This document shows positions 10,478 through 22,107 of a stretch of 64,000 nucleotides of DNA, piece after piece. Made by a program: the position numbers and the translations under genes. Source of the stretch: Tricholomella constricta (Eukaryota > Basidiomycota > Agaricomycetes > Agaricales > Lyophyllaceae); the NCBI GenBank assembly GCA_013368375.1, contig JAACJP010000012.1, positions 558,001 through 622,000 on the forward strand. The letters run 5' to 3'. The stretch's first letter is position 1. The number at the start of each line of letters is the position of its first letter. Under the pieces are notes generated by a model. That model was given only the letters and a program-made list of their open reading frames with translations, ran no database searches and was not told the origin of the DNA.

Positions 10478-13400
10478 ATGCTCTCTCCTTCCACACCTCG
10501 AAAGCGCCGGCACAACGTCATCGCAGGACACCCGCCTTCTCCGCTCGCCTTGAAACGGCAACGTCTTTCTGTTTCTGCATCAGATACTGCAGATCCATCA
10601 CCCGAACCACAAACTGGCAACCACAACACCCGAGCTGTAACTGATGTCGACGAGATACTCTACTCGTTCCAGGATCCTGAAGACGACAATAAATCGAAGG
10701 CAGCATTGTCTTGTGTGCAGGTGACCGATCTCACGATTGGGGATTCCATCGCGGTTATGGACTTGGAAACCCATCGAAACAGACTTGCGACACGAGATAG
10801 GATTATTTGCGACAAGGGGACCGGTGACGCGTATCCGCGCCATGTCAGAAGCTATCAGAAGTTTATGGCACAGGACCAGGCAATGCGCGTGCAAGCAAAT
10901 CCTTTCTGGAAGGTCATTGATGCACATCCTATCACCGCAACGAAAGTTGCGGCATTCTTGGAGTACGAAACAACACGCCCAAAGGTGAGTATGAACGTCT
11001 ATATCTTATCGAACTTGCGCTCACGCTCATTCGACTGTTGCACCAGCAAACTTCAGATGGGAAGGACATCCCCGGCACCCGTCTAGGACCTGATGCAATT
11101 AAACAGTGTGTCAGTGCTCTCGAGAGTTACAGGTACCACCACAAGGGCAGTGATCCACGCTACAAGAGCGATCCCGAAGCTCAACAGCCACTGCGAAATG
11201 ATGAACGGATCACTACATACGAGAAGAGCGCCTACGCCACCGAACCCGAACGTCTCGCCGAATCTCAGGTCCTGAAAGCGAAAGGAGTGACCTCAGGTAT
11301 TTGGCTCCTCCGCTGTTCCTTTTTGCAGTGTAAACGATTTATCTGTATCTTGTTAGATACCTACACCGAAGACGAGCTCAGCAGAGCATCTATGTCTCTC
11401 CTCCAGTCATCGCACAAGACCATACATCAAGTCCACCTTAGCCTGCGGGATCGTGCCATGCTGCTGGTGTCTACCTCAACAGCATATCGTGGTGACAACC
11501 TGCGTCGTCTCCTCCTATCTGACCTTGGCTTTCGCTTCGTTCCAATGGTTGATGTTAGCCTCGACACACGAGTAATGGTGAGTTTCCAAAAGGTCCGCTT
11601 TTTATTATTATTTCTTACAGTGGCTCCTCAGGCGGCCATTTTTCGCTCGAATGAGGGAAAAACAAACACCACAGGCCGCATTGATGAACAGGGCACCTTT
11701 CGTCATCGCGCTCCCGAGCTCTGCGCTGTTGGCGCGCTTGGGTTTTATCTTTTTAGCCAATATCACCTTGTGACGACCGACGTCCCAAGATTTGAGCCCG
11801 ATTTTACTCATCCTCAGGCGGGCGAGTTTGGATATCGTGAATGGTATACGACCCTCTTGTTTCCTGGTGCGAAGGGAAAAGAGATGACTTACGAAAGTAC
11901 GAAACCTTGATTTCACTTGCTCTGGCACTGTAAATTTATGATTTTCCCTCGTAGACCACAACAAACGGATGACTGCCATTAAGAAGCTGAACAACATCGA
12001 AACCACAAAGGTCACACATGGCGGACGTGCTTTTTTCGCCCTCTACACTCGCGAACATGGAGCTAACAAAGATGAAACTAAGCATGGCGGCGCATGGAAT
12101 TGCTCCGATGCTTTCGGAAAATCGTATGATCGTGCTCTTCCAGTCGAGGCGTTGCTCGCTGCATCTGGCTTCAACGGAAAAAAACAAGAATCCTATTTTA
12201 TTGCCCGAGATCAGCTAAGTACGTCCCAGAGCTTCTCGGTGTAGTTAATTTTACTGATTGCTGACAATATTCATCTGATGATTAGAGCCGTCTACAGCTC
12301 TTTGTAAATCCCTGTTTTCCTGGGTTGAGCCTGAACTCGCCGCTCTCGAAGGTCGGAATCACGCGTTTGGGAAAGCTGCACTGGACAAAACGCTCCATTC
12401 ATTCCTCAACCTTCTGAAGCTCCTTCGTGTGGTGATCCTTCAAGATGCAGCAGTCCTGTCCATCAAATATCCCCACTGCCCTCTCTGGCGACACGCTCCT
12501 TTCAGCTTACCAGAGTTCCGTGTATTTGCTGCGGCGGCCTCGTCAGTGATCCACCGTGCAGAGGAAGAGGCCTGTCATCGCTTGAAGAATCTTCCAGAGG
12601 CTGTTGCTGCCTCGTTCCGTGGCATGGTGACAACAGCTTGCTTGCAACAGGAGAAAACTCGCAACGAGATTCACGAGGACAATGCTCGCCTCTCTGCGAA
12701 GCTCCAGAACATCGAAGAGCAACTTGGTACGATCTTGGACTCAACATCGAAAGTACCGAAGCAGAGAAAGGCGAAGCAGAAGGCACATGCGGCGACTACT
12801 ACACCATCGCTCTCGCAACCTCCAGCTGAAATCTTCACTCCTCCTCCACTGCCATTGATAGTGCCATCCGCACCGCCGCCACACCCCCACCCCGACGATT
12901 TGCCCGACGAGTTGTCAGTTGACCCGGACTCCTCGCAGAACATCTATCCGGCTCGCACTTTCCCCATATCCCAGGACCCAACGACTCGCGATGCACAGCT
13001 TGCCTTTATTGCCAACCTGGAGTCAAAATTCAGCCGTGACCGCTTGGCCAAGCATCAATTCGAATGGATCATCTCATCTCGGCGGAGTCAAGGCAATGAG
13101 TTTTTGCCTCGCTACACATTTTGGACGCCCAAAGGCCAGAATGTGTATCCATCGGTCAGGGAGATCTGGTCCGAATACAAGTTTGGGATGGATGGACACC
13201 TTTCAATCAGCGAGTTGAATGCAGGATGGGATGCCCGCTGGCGGAGCCAAGGACCAGCACGGACCGAGATGTCACGGCGAAATAAAATCATCGGCCTCAT
13301 CGAAGATCTGTCCAAGAACTCGAACTGGCATCCTGACCTTGCATTACAGTATCTTGAAACAAAATATCCTATCCCTACACACACGATTCCGTATCTACGA

Positions 13401-13490
13401 ACTACCCGCGCATTCATTGACCGTCTCCAGAAACAGGACAAGGAGCTGCGGACGGAGATCCTCGAAGGCTCGAAGACTTTCTGTTCATAG
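10478..13490 (+). CDS. Crypton-type tyrosine recombinase, copy 1
   Basis: Six exons join in frame: 10478-10984, 11047-11296, 11357-11577, 11632-11896, 11955-12218 and 12286-13490, giving 903 residues. The N-terminal 50 residues are basic and disordered (STPRKRRHN, LALKRQRLS). A core-binding region follows, then the catalytic region. Candidate catalytic residues are R297 in TAYRGDNLRRL, H436 and R439 in VTHGGRAFF, H458 in KHGGAWN and Y472 in KSYDRALPVEALLAASGF. This is the R-HxxR-H/W-Y set of tyrosine recombinases, in the layout of the Ndc10-like/Crypton group. After it come a coiled coil (about 620-655), a Pro-rich linker and a C-terminal Gcr1-like DNA-binding domain (about 785-885: YPSVREIWSEYKFG, ISELNAGWDARWR). 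Expected role: excision and integration of the element through a circular form. The 54-nt third intron uses the acceptor at 11629-11631, the one that restores frame. No lesion is seen. Confidence 0.88.
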
Positions 13491-13596
13491 TCTTATGCTA
13501 CGCTGCATTGTATTAATTTAGACTATCATTTTCAATCGAGTATACACCGTGAATGTCCTTGAAGACTTACAAGTACAAGAGTAAAACGAGGTTGAA

Positions 13597-15280
13597 CTAA
13601 ATATCCTTGGGAATAGGATGGGCTGCCTCCCAATCACGCAGAAAGCGCAGGAGCCTTATCTTGCCTATTCCTGTCGGGGCATCGCGTCGAGCCTCCAACT
13701 CCTCAATGACCTTGGCCGCCTCGCACTTCCCTCCAGCTCCATATAAACCCACAAGTCGAGCACCATCCTCTGCCTGTTTGAGGCAGGTCTCACCGATTCC
13801 AAGCGCAATACAGATTAATCGTTTTGTTATTCGTTTACCCTGTCAAACACCATAAGAAAGCTGGTCTGAAAGCGATTTGGAACATATTGGCACTCACCGG
13901 TGCCCTGTCTGAGATCTCGCTGATGTCCTTGTCGCAATAGTCCTTCAAGAACGCAGCAATGAACTTCCAGATGGGCACGATGTCGGGATTTTGAAGAACA
14001 GTGTGCCTGGACTCGTCGAACATTTGGTATCCAGGCCTAAGTGCGACGAGGTCAGTAAGAGCAACAAGAAGCTCCGCATTACGTGGCCCTCCAGGTTGGG
14101 AGGGGGAATTTTGTGGTCTGGGAGAGCAGTCCCGGCGGGTGTAGCTGCCATGTGCACGTTGACGAGCAGCAGTCAAGGGAACAAAGTCCTTGGGGAACTG
14201 TACTTGGGGTGCGTCGTCATCGTCTGCGCGATATTCTGTCAGAGAAGGCGAAGGCGTGGTGTTGCTTCGACGATGGAGAGCACATACCACTGGGCATGTC
14301 TGCGCAGATCAGCTTCAACGCCGTAGTTCTCTGAGACTGCGGTAATGGTCAGCCATGCACTAAATGAATGTAGAAAATAAAAACGTACATACTCGACGCG
14401 GAGCGTCAATGAAGCCTGTTCGTTTGCAGGCACAACAAGATGTGTCGGGCTTGTAGACGCAGTCGTCAGCTTCTTTACAGAAGCTTCGACAAAGTATGTC
14501 GTGAACTCCGGGAAGGCGATGTCCGGCACACCGACCTTGACAGGCCCTAAAATGAGAGACGGTCGGCGTCAATGTGAAATGAGCCGTAATACAAATACAC
14601 AACGTACATACCTGGTCCCGATATCTGCGAGATAGTTTTCTGCAGCTCTTCGAGAACGTGTCTCGCCTCAACTCGCCATTCTCCAGGAGCACAGCCGATC
14701 CGGTCAGCAACCACTGCTCCAATTGTCGCCGAGGACTTCGACCCTATGCGATTATCGACAACGTAGAGCTGGAGAGTCTGAGGGTGGAAGCGTCGAGGAA
14801 ATCAGTTCGAAAAAGGAAGTAAAGTAGTGGACTTACACGCTTGTAGAAACAACCGTCGAGAAGTGTCGAAGGAAGGCCGTGAGTGGGAGGGTTGCTTTCA
14901 TGCTACGAAATCGAAAGTGTCAGTATATGCCCGTTGAGAACCTAAGGTGGCGTACAGAAGTGGAGGTGCTCTGTGCATCATGCAAAGATTGATCGAGATC
15001 GTCTGAAAGTGCGCCACCGACTTCGGGCATGTTGGTGGTGAAAGAGTTGCGGGGATCGAGTAGAACATCGTAGTATGTTTTCTTGACGGTCTTGGAGTTG
15101 AGGCGTTCGGTTTTCGGCCACCGATCGGGCTGCAGGTCGACGAGGGCACGGAGCTCTTTGCTACTGAGCGGCCTGTAGGAGGTTTCTGTCTCATCAGCAC
15201 ACCCGATCAATAAAGCCGAGCACGTTTGCGATTAAAACCTACACGAGGTCAGCGAGCTGGTAAGGGCGCGCGTCGTTCAT
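13597..15280 (-). CDS. Element-encoded protein of unknown function, copy 1
   Basis: Eight exons can be joined on the - strand: 15243-15280, 14956-15172, 14837-14902, 14612-14777, 14389-14546, 14288-14330, 13898-14235 and 13597-13839, giving 422 residues. All donors are GT and all acceptors AG. It starts MNDARPYQLADLV. The first 55 residues form a SAP- or HeH-like helical segment (PLSSKELRALVDLQPDRWPK, then KTVKKTYYDVLLDP), which hints at DNA binding. A central alpha/beta part (LQLYVVDNRIGSK, EWRVEARHVLEELQKTI) is followed by an acidic and Pro-rich linker and a helical C-terminus (IWKFIAAFLKDYCDK, LGIGETCLKQAEDGARLVGL). I recognise no enzyme motif. It is convergent with the recombinase (106 bp between stops) and intact in all three units, which suggests a role in the element or cargo under selection. 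Both are inferences. Confidence 0.75.
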
Positions 15281-15694
15281 GGCGTCGGATCTCTTCGCGT
15301 GAGGAAGATCTGAGGGAAAGGGGGAACAGTTGAGAGCCGAGGGAGAGATGCGAGAAATGCAGACCTTTGAAAAAGCCTCGAAAGGCTGCTCCATATTTGT
15401 TCTACCATGTCCTTCAGAGCGAACGCAGAGTCGAGTCGCGTTCGAGGCCCAAGAGTGAGACTATGTGGCGAGGACGAGGGGCAGGTGAGCGGGGCGACCT
15501 TGTGAAGAGCGAGAAACAAGATCGAAAATCTGAGTTGCCGGATTTCCCCAAGTGGAAGTGATCGGTCCGCCAGAGAGCCCCGTTCTGTCACGCACAAGAG
15601 AGCAAAATAGGTCGCATTGTCGTCTATCTAGGCTATGGAGGCGAACGAGGACAGACGAGGACCCGCGTTCGCGGTCGCACCTCAGGCCGAAACC

Positions 15695-15710
15695 GCAACG
15701 TTACCAGCGG
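15695..15710 (-). repeat. Subterminal inverted copy of left-end motif, copy 1
   Basis: The 16 bases read on the - strand as CCGCTGGTAACGTTGC. They match the left-end CCGCTGGTAACGTTAC (10009-10024) at 15 of 16 positions, in opposite orientation, 89 bp from the right boundary. Confidence 0.65.
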
Positions 15711-15791
15711 GCGTGACACCGCGCCATCGGGCCGGCTCACGTGATGTTTCCACCCGTCACCCGCCCTTGTCCGGGCAACGTTTCTTGTTCT

Positions 15792-15799
15792 GATACATA
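15792..15799 (+). other. Unit 1/unit 2 junction core (GATACATA)
   Basis: Last bases of unit 1, directly before GAGTATATC of unit 2. Same sequence as the other internal junction and the right host junction. Confidence 0.6.
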
Positions 15800-15828
15800 G
15801 AGTATATCATGAACTTCGCATCGCCGCT

Positions 15829-15910
15829 GGTAACGTTACCGGTGACCGCCAGTAACATTGTTCTTGAGGAAGGTAACGTTACCAGTCGAAATATCCTTAG
15901 CCGAGGTAAC
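15829..15910 (+). repeat. GGTAAC half-site cluster, left end of copy 2
   Basis: Same arrangement of two GGTAACGTTACC palindromes and two half-sites as in copy 1. Confidence 0.7.
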
Positions 15911-16292
15911 TGAATCTGGCCAGATCAGATTAGATAATATGGCCATTGCCAGTTCTCTTGTTCATCGTCGCGTCTACTTTTTTTGCTAACCTCTCGACGT
16001 GCCGCCCGCTCTCCCTCAAGGTCCTCAATACTGGCCTATTTCTCTTGTTTATTAGTCCGACTGCTCTCTGTATAATCTAGCTTCCAATATTATCCGTTGT
16101 TTGAAGTCTCTACTGAATCTACCAATTTTTGCACCGGGTCTTGTTTCCATTGGCCAGCACGCGATTAAGTAGTACCATTGTTCAATTACATTAGCTGGCC
16201 ACCCTTGAAATGCTTGTAAGGTGAGTGCCTCTTCATTTGTGCGCTCTACCTCAACACTGACTTCTGGTGTCTGTACATAAGTTCCGTTGACC

Positions 16293-19200
16293 ATGCTCTC
16301 TCCTTCCACACCTCGAAAGCGCCGGCACAACGTCATCGCAGGACACCCGCCTTCTCCGCTCGCCTTGAAACGGCAACGTCTTTCTGTTTCTGCATCAGAT
16401 ACTGCAGATCCATCACCCGAACCACAAACTGGCAACCACAACACCCGAGCTGTAACTGATGTCGACGAGATACTCTACTCGTTCCAGGATCCTGAAGACG
16501 ACAATAAATCGAAGGCAGCATTGTCTTGTGTGCAGGTGACCGATCTCACGATTGGGGATTCCATCGCGGTTATGGACTTGGAAACCCATCGAAACAGACT
16601 TGCGACACGAGATAGGATTATTTGCGACAAGGGGACCGGTGACGCGTATCCGCGCCATGTCAGAAGCTATCAGAAGTTTATGGCACAGGACCAGGCAATG
16701 CGCGTGCAAGCAAATCCTTTCTGGAAGGTCATTGATGCACATCCTATCACCGCAACGAAAGTTGCGGCATTCTTGGAGTACGAAACAACACGCCCAAAGG
16801 TGAGTATGAACGTCTATATCTTATCGAACTTGCGCTCACGCTCATTCGACTGTTGCACCAGCAAACTTCAGATGGGAAGGACATCCCCGGCACCCGTCTA
16901 GGACCTGATGCAATTAAACAGTGTGTCAGTGCTCTCGAGAGTTACAGGTACCACCACAAGGGCAGTGATCCACGCTACAAGAGCGATCCCGAAGCTCAAC
17001 AGCCACTGCGAAATGATGAACGGATCACTACATACGAGAAGAGCGCCTACGCCACCGAACCCGAACGTCTCGCCGAATCTCAGGTCCTGAAAGCGAAAGG
17101 AGTGACCTCAGGTATTTGGCTCCTCCGCTGTTCCTTTTTGCAGTGTAAACGATTTATCTGTATCTTGTTAGATACCTACACCGAAGACGAGCTCAGCAGA
17201 GCATCTGTGTCTCTCCTCCAGTCATCGCACAAGACCATACATCAAGTCCACCTTAGCCTGCGGGATCGTGCCATGCTGCTGGTGTCTACCTCAACAGCAT
17301 ATCGTGGTGACAACCTGCGTCGTCTCCTCCTATCTGACCTTGGCTTTCGCTTCGTTCCAATGGTTGATGTTAGCCTCGACACACGAGTAATGGTGAGTTT
17401 CCAAAAGGTCCGCTTTTTATTATTATTTCTTACAGTGGCTCCTCAGGCGGCCATTTTTCGCTCGAATGAGGGAAAAACAAACACCACAGGCCGCATTGAT
17501 GAACAGGGCACCTTTCGTCATCGCGCTCCCGAGCTCTGCGCTGTTGGCGCGCTTGGGTTTTATCTTTTTAGCCAATATCACCTTGTGACGACCGATGTCC
17601 CAAGATTTGAGCCCGATTTTACTCATCCTCAGGCGGGCGAGTTTGGATATCGTGAATGGTATACGACCCTCTTGTTTCCTGGTGCGAAGGGAAAAGAGAT
17701 GACTTACGAAAGTACGAAACCTTGATTTCACTTGCTCTGGCACTGTAAATTTATGATTTTCCCTCGTAGACCACAACAAACGGATGACTGCCATTAAGAA
17801 GCTGAACAACATCGAAACCACAAAGGTCACACATGGCGGACGTGCTTTTTTCGCCCTCTACACTCGCGAACATGGAGCTAACAAAGATGAAACTAAGCAT
17901 GGCGGCGCATGGAATTGCTCCGATGCTTTCGGAAAATCGTATGATCGTGCTCTTCCAGTCGAGGCGTTGCTCGCTGCATCTGGCTTCAACGGAAAAAAAC
18001 AAGAATCCTATTTTATTGCCCGAGATCAGCTAAGTACGTCCCAGAGCTTCTCGGTGTAGTTAATTTTACTGATTGCTGACAATATTCATCTGATGATTAG
18101 AGCCGTCTACAGCTCTTTGTAAATCCCTGTTTTCCTGGGTTGAGCCTGAACTCGCCGCTCTCGAAGGTCGGAATCACGCGTTTGGGAAAGCTGCACTGGA
18201 CAAAACGCTCCATTCATTCCTCAACCTTCTGAAGCTCCTTCGTGTGGTGATCCTTCAAGATGCAGCAGTCCTGTCCATCAAATATCCCCACTGCCCTCTC
18301 TGGCGACACGCTCCTTTCAGCTTACCAGAGTTCCGTGTATTTGCTGCGGCGGCCTCGTCAGTGATCCACCGTGCAGAGGAAGAGGCCTGTCATCGCTTGA
18401 AGAATCTTCCAGAGGCTGTTGCTGCCTCGTTCCGTGGCATGGTGACAACAGCTTGCTTGCAACAGGAGAAAACTCGCAACGAGATTCACGAGGACAATGC
18501 TCGCCTCTCTGCGAAGCTCCAGAACATCGAAGAGCAACTTGGTACGATCTTGGACTCAACATCGAAAGTACCGAAGCAGAGAAAGGCGAAGCAGAAGGCA
18601 CATGCGGCGACTACTACACCATCGCTCTCGCAACCTCCAGCTGAAATCTTCACTCCTCCTCCACTGCCATTGATAGTGCCATCCGCACCGCCGCCACACC
18701 CCCACCCCGACGATTTGCCCGACGAGTTGTCAGTTGACCCGGACTCCTCGCAGAACATCTATCCGGCTCGCACTTTCCCCATATCCCAGGACCCAACGAC
18801 TCGCGATGCACAGCTTGCCTTTATTGCCAACCTGGAGTCAAAATTCAGCCGTGACCGCTTGGCCAAGCATCAATTCGAATGGATCATCTCATCTCGGCGG
18901 AGTCAAGGCAATGAGTTTTTGCCTCGCTACACATTTTGGACGCCCAAAGGCCAGAATGTGTATCCATCGGTCAGGGAGATCTGGTCCGAATACAAGTTTG
19001 GGATGGATGGACACCTTTCAATCAGCGAGTTGAATGCAGGATGGGATGCCCGCTGGCGGAGCCAAGGACCAGCACGGACCGAGATGTCACGGCGAAATAA
19101 AATCATCGGCCTCATCGAAGATCTGTCCAAGAACTCGAACTGGCGTCCTGACCTTGCATTACAGTATCTTGAAACAAAATATCCTATCCCTACACACACG

Positions 19201-19305
19201 ATTCCGTATCTACGAACTACCCGCGCATTCATTGACCGTCTCCAGAAACAGGACAAGGAGCTGCGGACGGAGATCCTCGAAGGCTCGAAGACTTTCTGTT
19301 CATAG
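16293..19305 (+). CDS. Crypton-type tyrosine recombinase, copy 2
   Basis: Same six-exon, 903-residue gene as copy 1, shifted by 5,815 bp, with the catalytic set and Gcr1-like domain intact. Differences from copy 1: M265V (17207), H851R (19145) and one silent change (17596). The Met/Val site lies just before the catalytic helix and the His/Arg site lies in the Gcr1-like domain. Neither hits a predicted catalytic residue. Confidence 0.88.
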
Positions 19306-19411
19306 TCTTATGCTACGCTGCATTGTATTAATTTAGACTATCATTTTCAATCGAGTATACACCGTGAATGTCCTTGAAGACTTACAAGTACAAGAGTAAA
19401 ACGAGGTTGAA

Positions 19412-21095
19412 CTAAATATCCTTGGGAATAGGATGGGCTGCCTCCCAATCACGCAGAAAGCGCAGGAGCCTTATCTTGCCTATTCCTGTCGGGGCATCGC
19501 GTCGAGCCTCCAACTCCTCAATGACCTTGGCCGCCTCGCACTTCCCTCCAGCTCCATATAAACCCACAAGTCGAGCACCATCCTCTGCCTGTTTGAGGCA
19601 GGTCTCACCGATTCCAAGCGCAATACAGATTAATCGTTTTGTTATTCGTTTACCCTGTCAAACACCATAAGAAAGCTGGTCTGAAAGCGATTTGGAACAT
19701 ATTGGCACTCACCGGTGCCCTGTCTGAGATCTCGCTGATGTCCTTGTCGCAATAGTCCTTCAAGAACGCAGCAATGAACTTCCAGATGGGCACGATGTCG
19801 GGATTTTGAAGAACAGTGTGCCTGGACTCGTCGAACATTTGGTATCCAGGCCTAAGTGCGACGAGGTCAGTAAGAGCAACAAGAAGCTCCGCATTACGTG
19901 GCCCTCCAGGTTGGGAGGGGGAATTTTGTGGTCTGGGAGAGCAGTCCCGGCGGGTGTAGCTGCCATGTGCACGTTGACGAGCAGCAGTCAAGGGAACAAA
20001 GTCCTTGGGGAACTGTACTTGGGGTGCGTCGTCATCGTCTGCGCGATATTCTGTCAGAGAAGGCGAAGGCGTGGTGTTGCTTCGACGATGGAGAGCACAT
20101 ACCACTGGGCATGTCTGCGCAGATCAGCTTCAACGCCGTAGTTCTCTGAGACTGCGGTAATGGTCAGCCATGCACTAAATGAATGTAGAAAATAGAAACG
20201 TACATACTCGACGCGGAGCGTCAATGAAGCCTGTTCGTTTGCAGGCACAACAAGATGTGTCGGGCTTGTAGACGCAGTCGTCAGCTTCTTTACAGAAGCT
20301 TCGACAAAGTATGTCGTGAACTCCGGGAAGGCGATGTCCGGCACACCGACCTTGACAGGCCCTAAAATGAGAGACGGTCGGCGTCAATGTGAAATGAGCC
20401 GTAATACAAATACACGACGTACATACCTGGTCCCGATATCTGCGAGATAGTTTTCTGCAGCTCTTCGAGAACGTGTCTCGCCTCAACTCGCCATTCTCCA
20501 GGAGCACAGCCGATCCGGTCAGCAACCACTGCTCCAATTGTCGCCGAGGACTTCGACCCTATGCGATTATCGACAACGTAGAGCTGGAGAGTCTGAGGGT
20601 GGAAGCGTCGAGGAAATCAGTTCGAAAAAGGAAGTAAAGTAGTGGACTTACACGCTTGTAGAAACAACCGTCGAGAAGTGTCAAAGGAAGGCCGTGAGTG
20701 GGAGGGTTGCTTTCATGCTACGAAATCGAAAGTGTCAGTATATGCCCGTTGAGAACCTAAGGTGGCGTACAGAAGTGGAGGTGCTCTGTGCATCATGCAA
20801 AGATTGATCGAGATCGTCTGAAAGTGCGCCACCGACTTCGGGCATGTTGGTGGTGAAAGAGTTGCGGGGATCGAGTAGAACATCGTAGTATGTTTTCTTG
20901 ACGGTCTTGGAGTTGAGGCGTTCGGTTTTCGGCCACCGATCGGGCTGCAGGTCGACGAGGGCACGGAGCTCTTTGCTACTGAGCGGCCTGTAGGAGGTTT
21001 CTGTCTCATCAGCACACCCGATCAATAAAGCCGAGCACGTTTGCGATTAAAACCTACACGAGGTCAGCGAGCTGGTAAGGGCGCGCGTCGTTCAT
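19412..21095 (-). CDS. Element-encoded protein of unknown function, copy 2
   Basis: Same eight-exon, 422-residue gene as in copy 1 (+5,815). The only coding difference is S97L, from the G/A transition at 20683. Changes at 20195 and 20416 fall in introns. Splice sites and frame are conserved. Confidence 0.75.
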
Positions 21096-21509
21096 GGCGT
21101 CGGATCTCTTCGCGTGAGGAAGATCTGAGGGAAAGGGGGAACAGTTGAGAGCCGAGGGAGAGATGCGAGAAATGCAGACCTTTGAAAAAGCCTCGAAAGG
21201 CTGCTCCATATTTGTTCTACCATGTCCTTCAGAGCGAACGCAGAGTCGAGTCGCGTTCGAGGCCCAAGAGTGAGACTATGTGGCGAGGACGAGGGGCAGG
21301 TGAGCGGGGCGACCTTGTGAAGAGCGAGAAACAAGATCGAAAATCTGAGTTGCCGGATTTCCCCAAGTGGAAGTGATCGGTCCGCCAGAGAGCCCCGTTC
21401 TGTCACGCACAAGAGAGCAAAATAGGTCGCATTGTCGTCTATCTAGGCTATGGAGGCGAACGAGGACAGACGAGGACCCGCGTTCGCGGTCGCACCTCAG
21501 GCCGAAACC

Positions 21510-21525
21510 GCAACGTTACCAGCGG
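21510..21525 (-). repeat. Subterminal inverted motif, right end of copy 2
   Basis: Same 16-base inverted match to the left-end palindrome as in copy 1. Confidence 0.65.
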
Positions 21526-21606
21526 GCGTGACACCGCGCCATCGGGCCGGCTCACGTGATGTTTCCACCCGTCACCCGCCCTTGTCCAGGCAACGTTTCT
21601 TGTTCT

Positions 21607-21614
21607 GATACATA
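21607..21614 (+). other. Unit 2/unit 3 junction core (GATACATA)
   Basis: Last bases of unit 2, directly before GAGTATATC of unit 3. Identical to the unit 1/2 junction. Confidence 0.6.
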
Positions 21615-21643
21615 GAGTATATCATGAACTTCGCATCGCCGCT

Positions 21644-21725
21644 GGTAACGTTACCGGTGACCGCCAGTAACATTGTTCTTGAGGAAGGTAACGTTACCAG
21701 TCGAAATATCCTTAGCCGAGGTAAC
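21644..21725 (+). repeat. GGTAAC half-site cluster, left end of copy 3
   Basis: Same arrangement as in copies 1 and 2. Confidence 0.7.
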
Positions 21726-22107
21726 TGAATCTGGCCAGATCAGATTAGATAATATGGCCATTGCCAGTTCTCTTGTTCATCGTCGCGTCTACTTTTTTTG
21801 CTAACCTCTCGACGTGCCGCCCGCTCTCCCTCAAGGTCCTCAATACTGGCCTATTTCTCTTGTTTATTAGTCCGACTGCTCTCTGTATAATCTAGCTTCC
21901 AATATTATCCGTTGTTTGAAGTCTCTACTGAATCTACCAATTTTTGCACCGGGTCTTGTTTCCATTGGCCAGCACGCGATTAAGTAGTACCATTGTTCAA
22001 TTACATTAGCTGGCCACCCTTGAAATGCTTGTAAGGTGAGTGCCTCTTCATTTGTGCGCTCTACCTCAACACTGACTTCTGGTGTCTGTACATAAGTTCC
22101 GTTGACC

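Larger units (their letters stand above)
9985..15799 (+). mobile_element. Crypton-like element, copy 1
   Basis: This unit has a 493-bp non-coding left end with GGTAAC-rich palindromes, then a + strand tyrosine recombinase gene (10478-13490). A convergent - strand gene (13597-15280) follows 106 bp later, and then a 519-bp right end. There are no long terminal repeats and no long terminal inverted repeats, as expected for Cryptons, which move through a tyrosine recombinase and a circular DNA. The left boundary is defined by loss of similarity to the other copies at 9984/9985. This copy differs from the other two at seven positions. Confidence 0.9.
15281..16292. other. Element ends and unit 1/2 junction, non-coding
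   Basis: The right end of unit 1 (GC-rich; contains CACGTG and the promoter of the - strand element gene) meets the left end of unit 2 (palindrome cluster and recombinase promoter). A 106-codon - strand frame here (15277-15597) is Leu/Ser-rich with no recognisable family, and I do not call it a gene. Confidence 0.5.
15800..21614 (+). mobile_element. Crypton-like element, copy 2
   Basis: Same organisation as copy 1. Recombinase at 16293-19305 and the convergent gene at 19412-21095. Both reading frames and all visible splice sites are intact. It appears identical to copy 3. Relative to copy 1 it changes M265V and H851R in the recombinase and S97L in the second gene. Confidence 0.93.
21096..22107. 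other. Element ends and unit 2/3 junction, non-coding
   Basis: Same content as the unit 1/2 junction. It carries the A at 21588 shared with unit 3, where unit 1 has G (15773). Confidence 0.5.

Noticed and set aside
10237..10629. 130-codon minus-strand frame, identical in all three units (also at 16052 and 21867)
   Set aside because: It is antisense to the recombinase first exon and its leader, and its sequence has no family signature. Its repetition follows from the unit repeat.
11632..11896. Use of the nearer acceptor at 11618-11620 for recombinase intron 3
   Set aside because: That join shifts the frame and destroys the conserved GRIDEQGTFRH region; the acceptor at 11629-11631 keeps it.
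15277..15597. 106-codon minus-strand frame upstream of the second element gene, in all units
   Set aside because: Leu/Ser/Pro-rich with no domain. The spliced gene starting at 15280 explains the coding signal better, so this is probably leader or promoter sequence.
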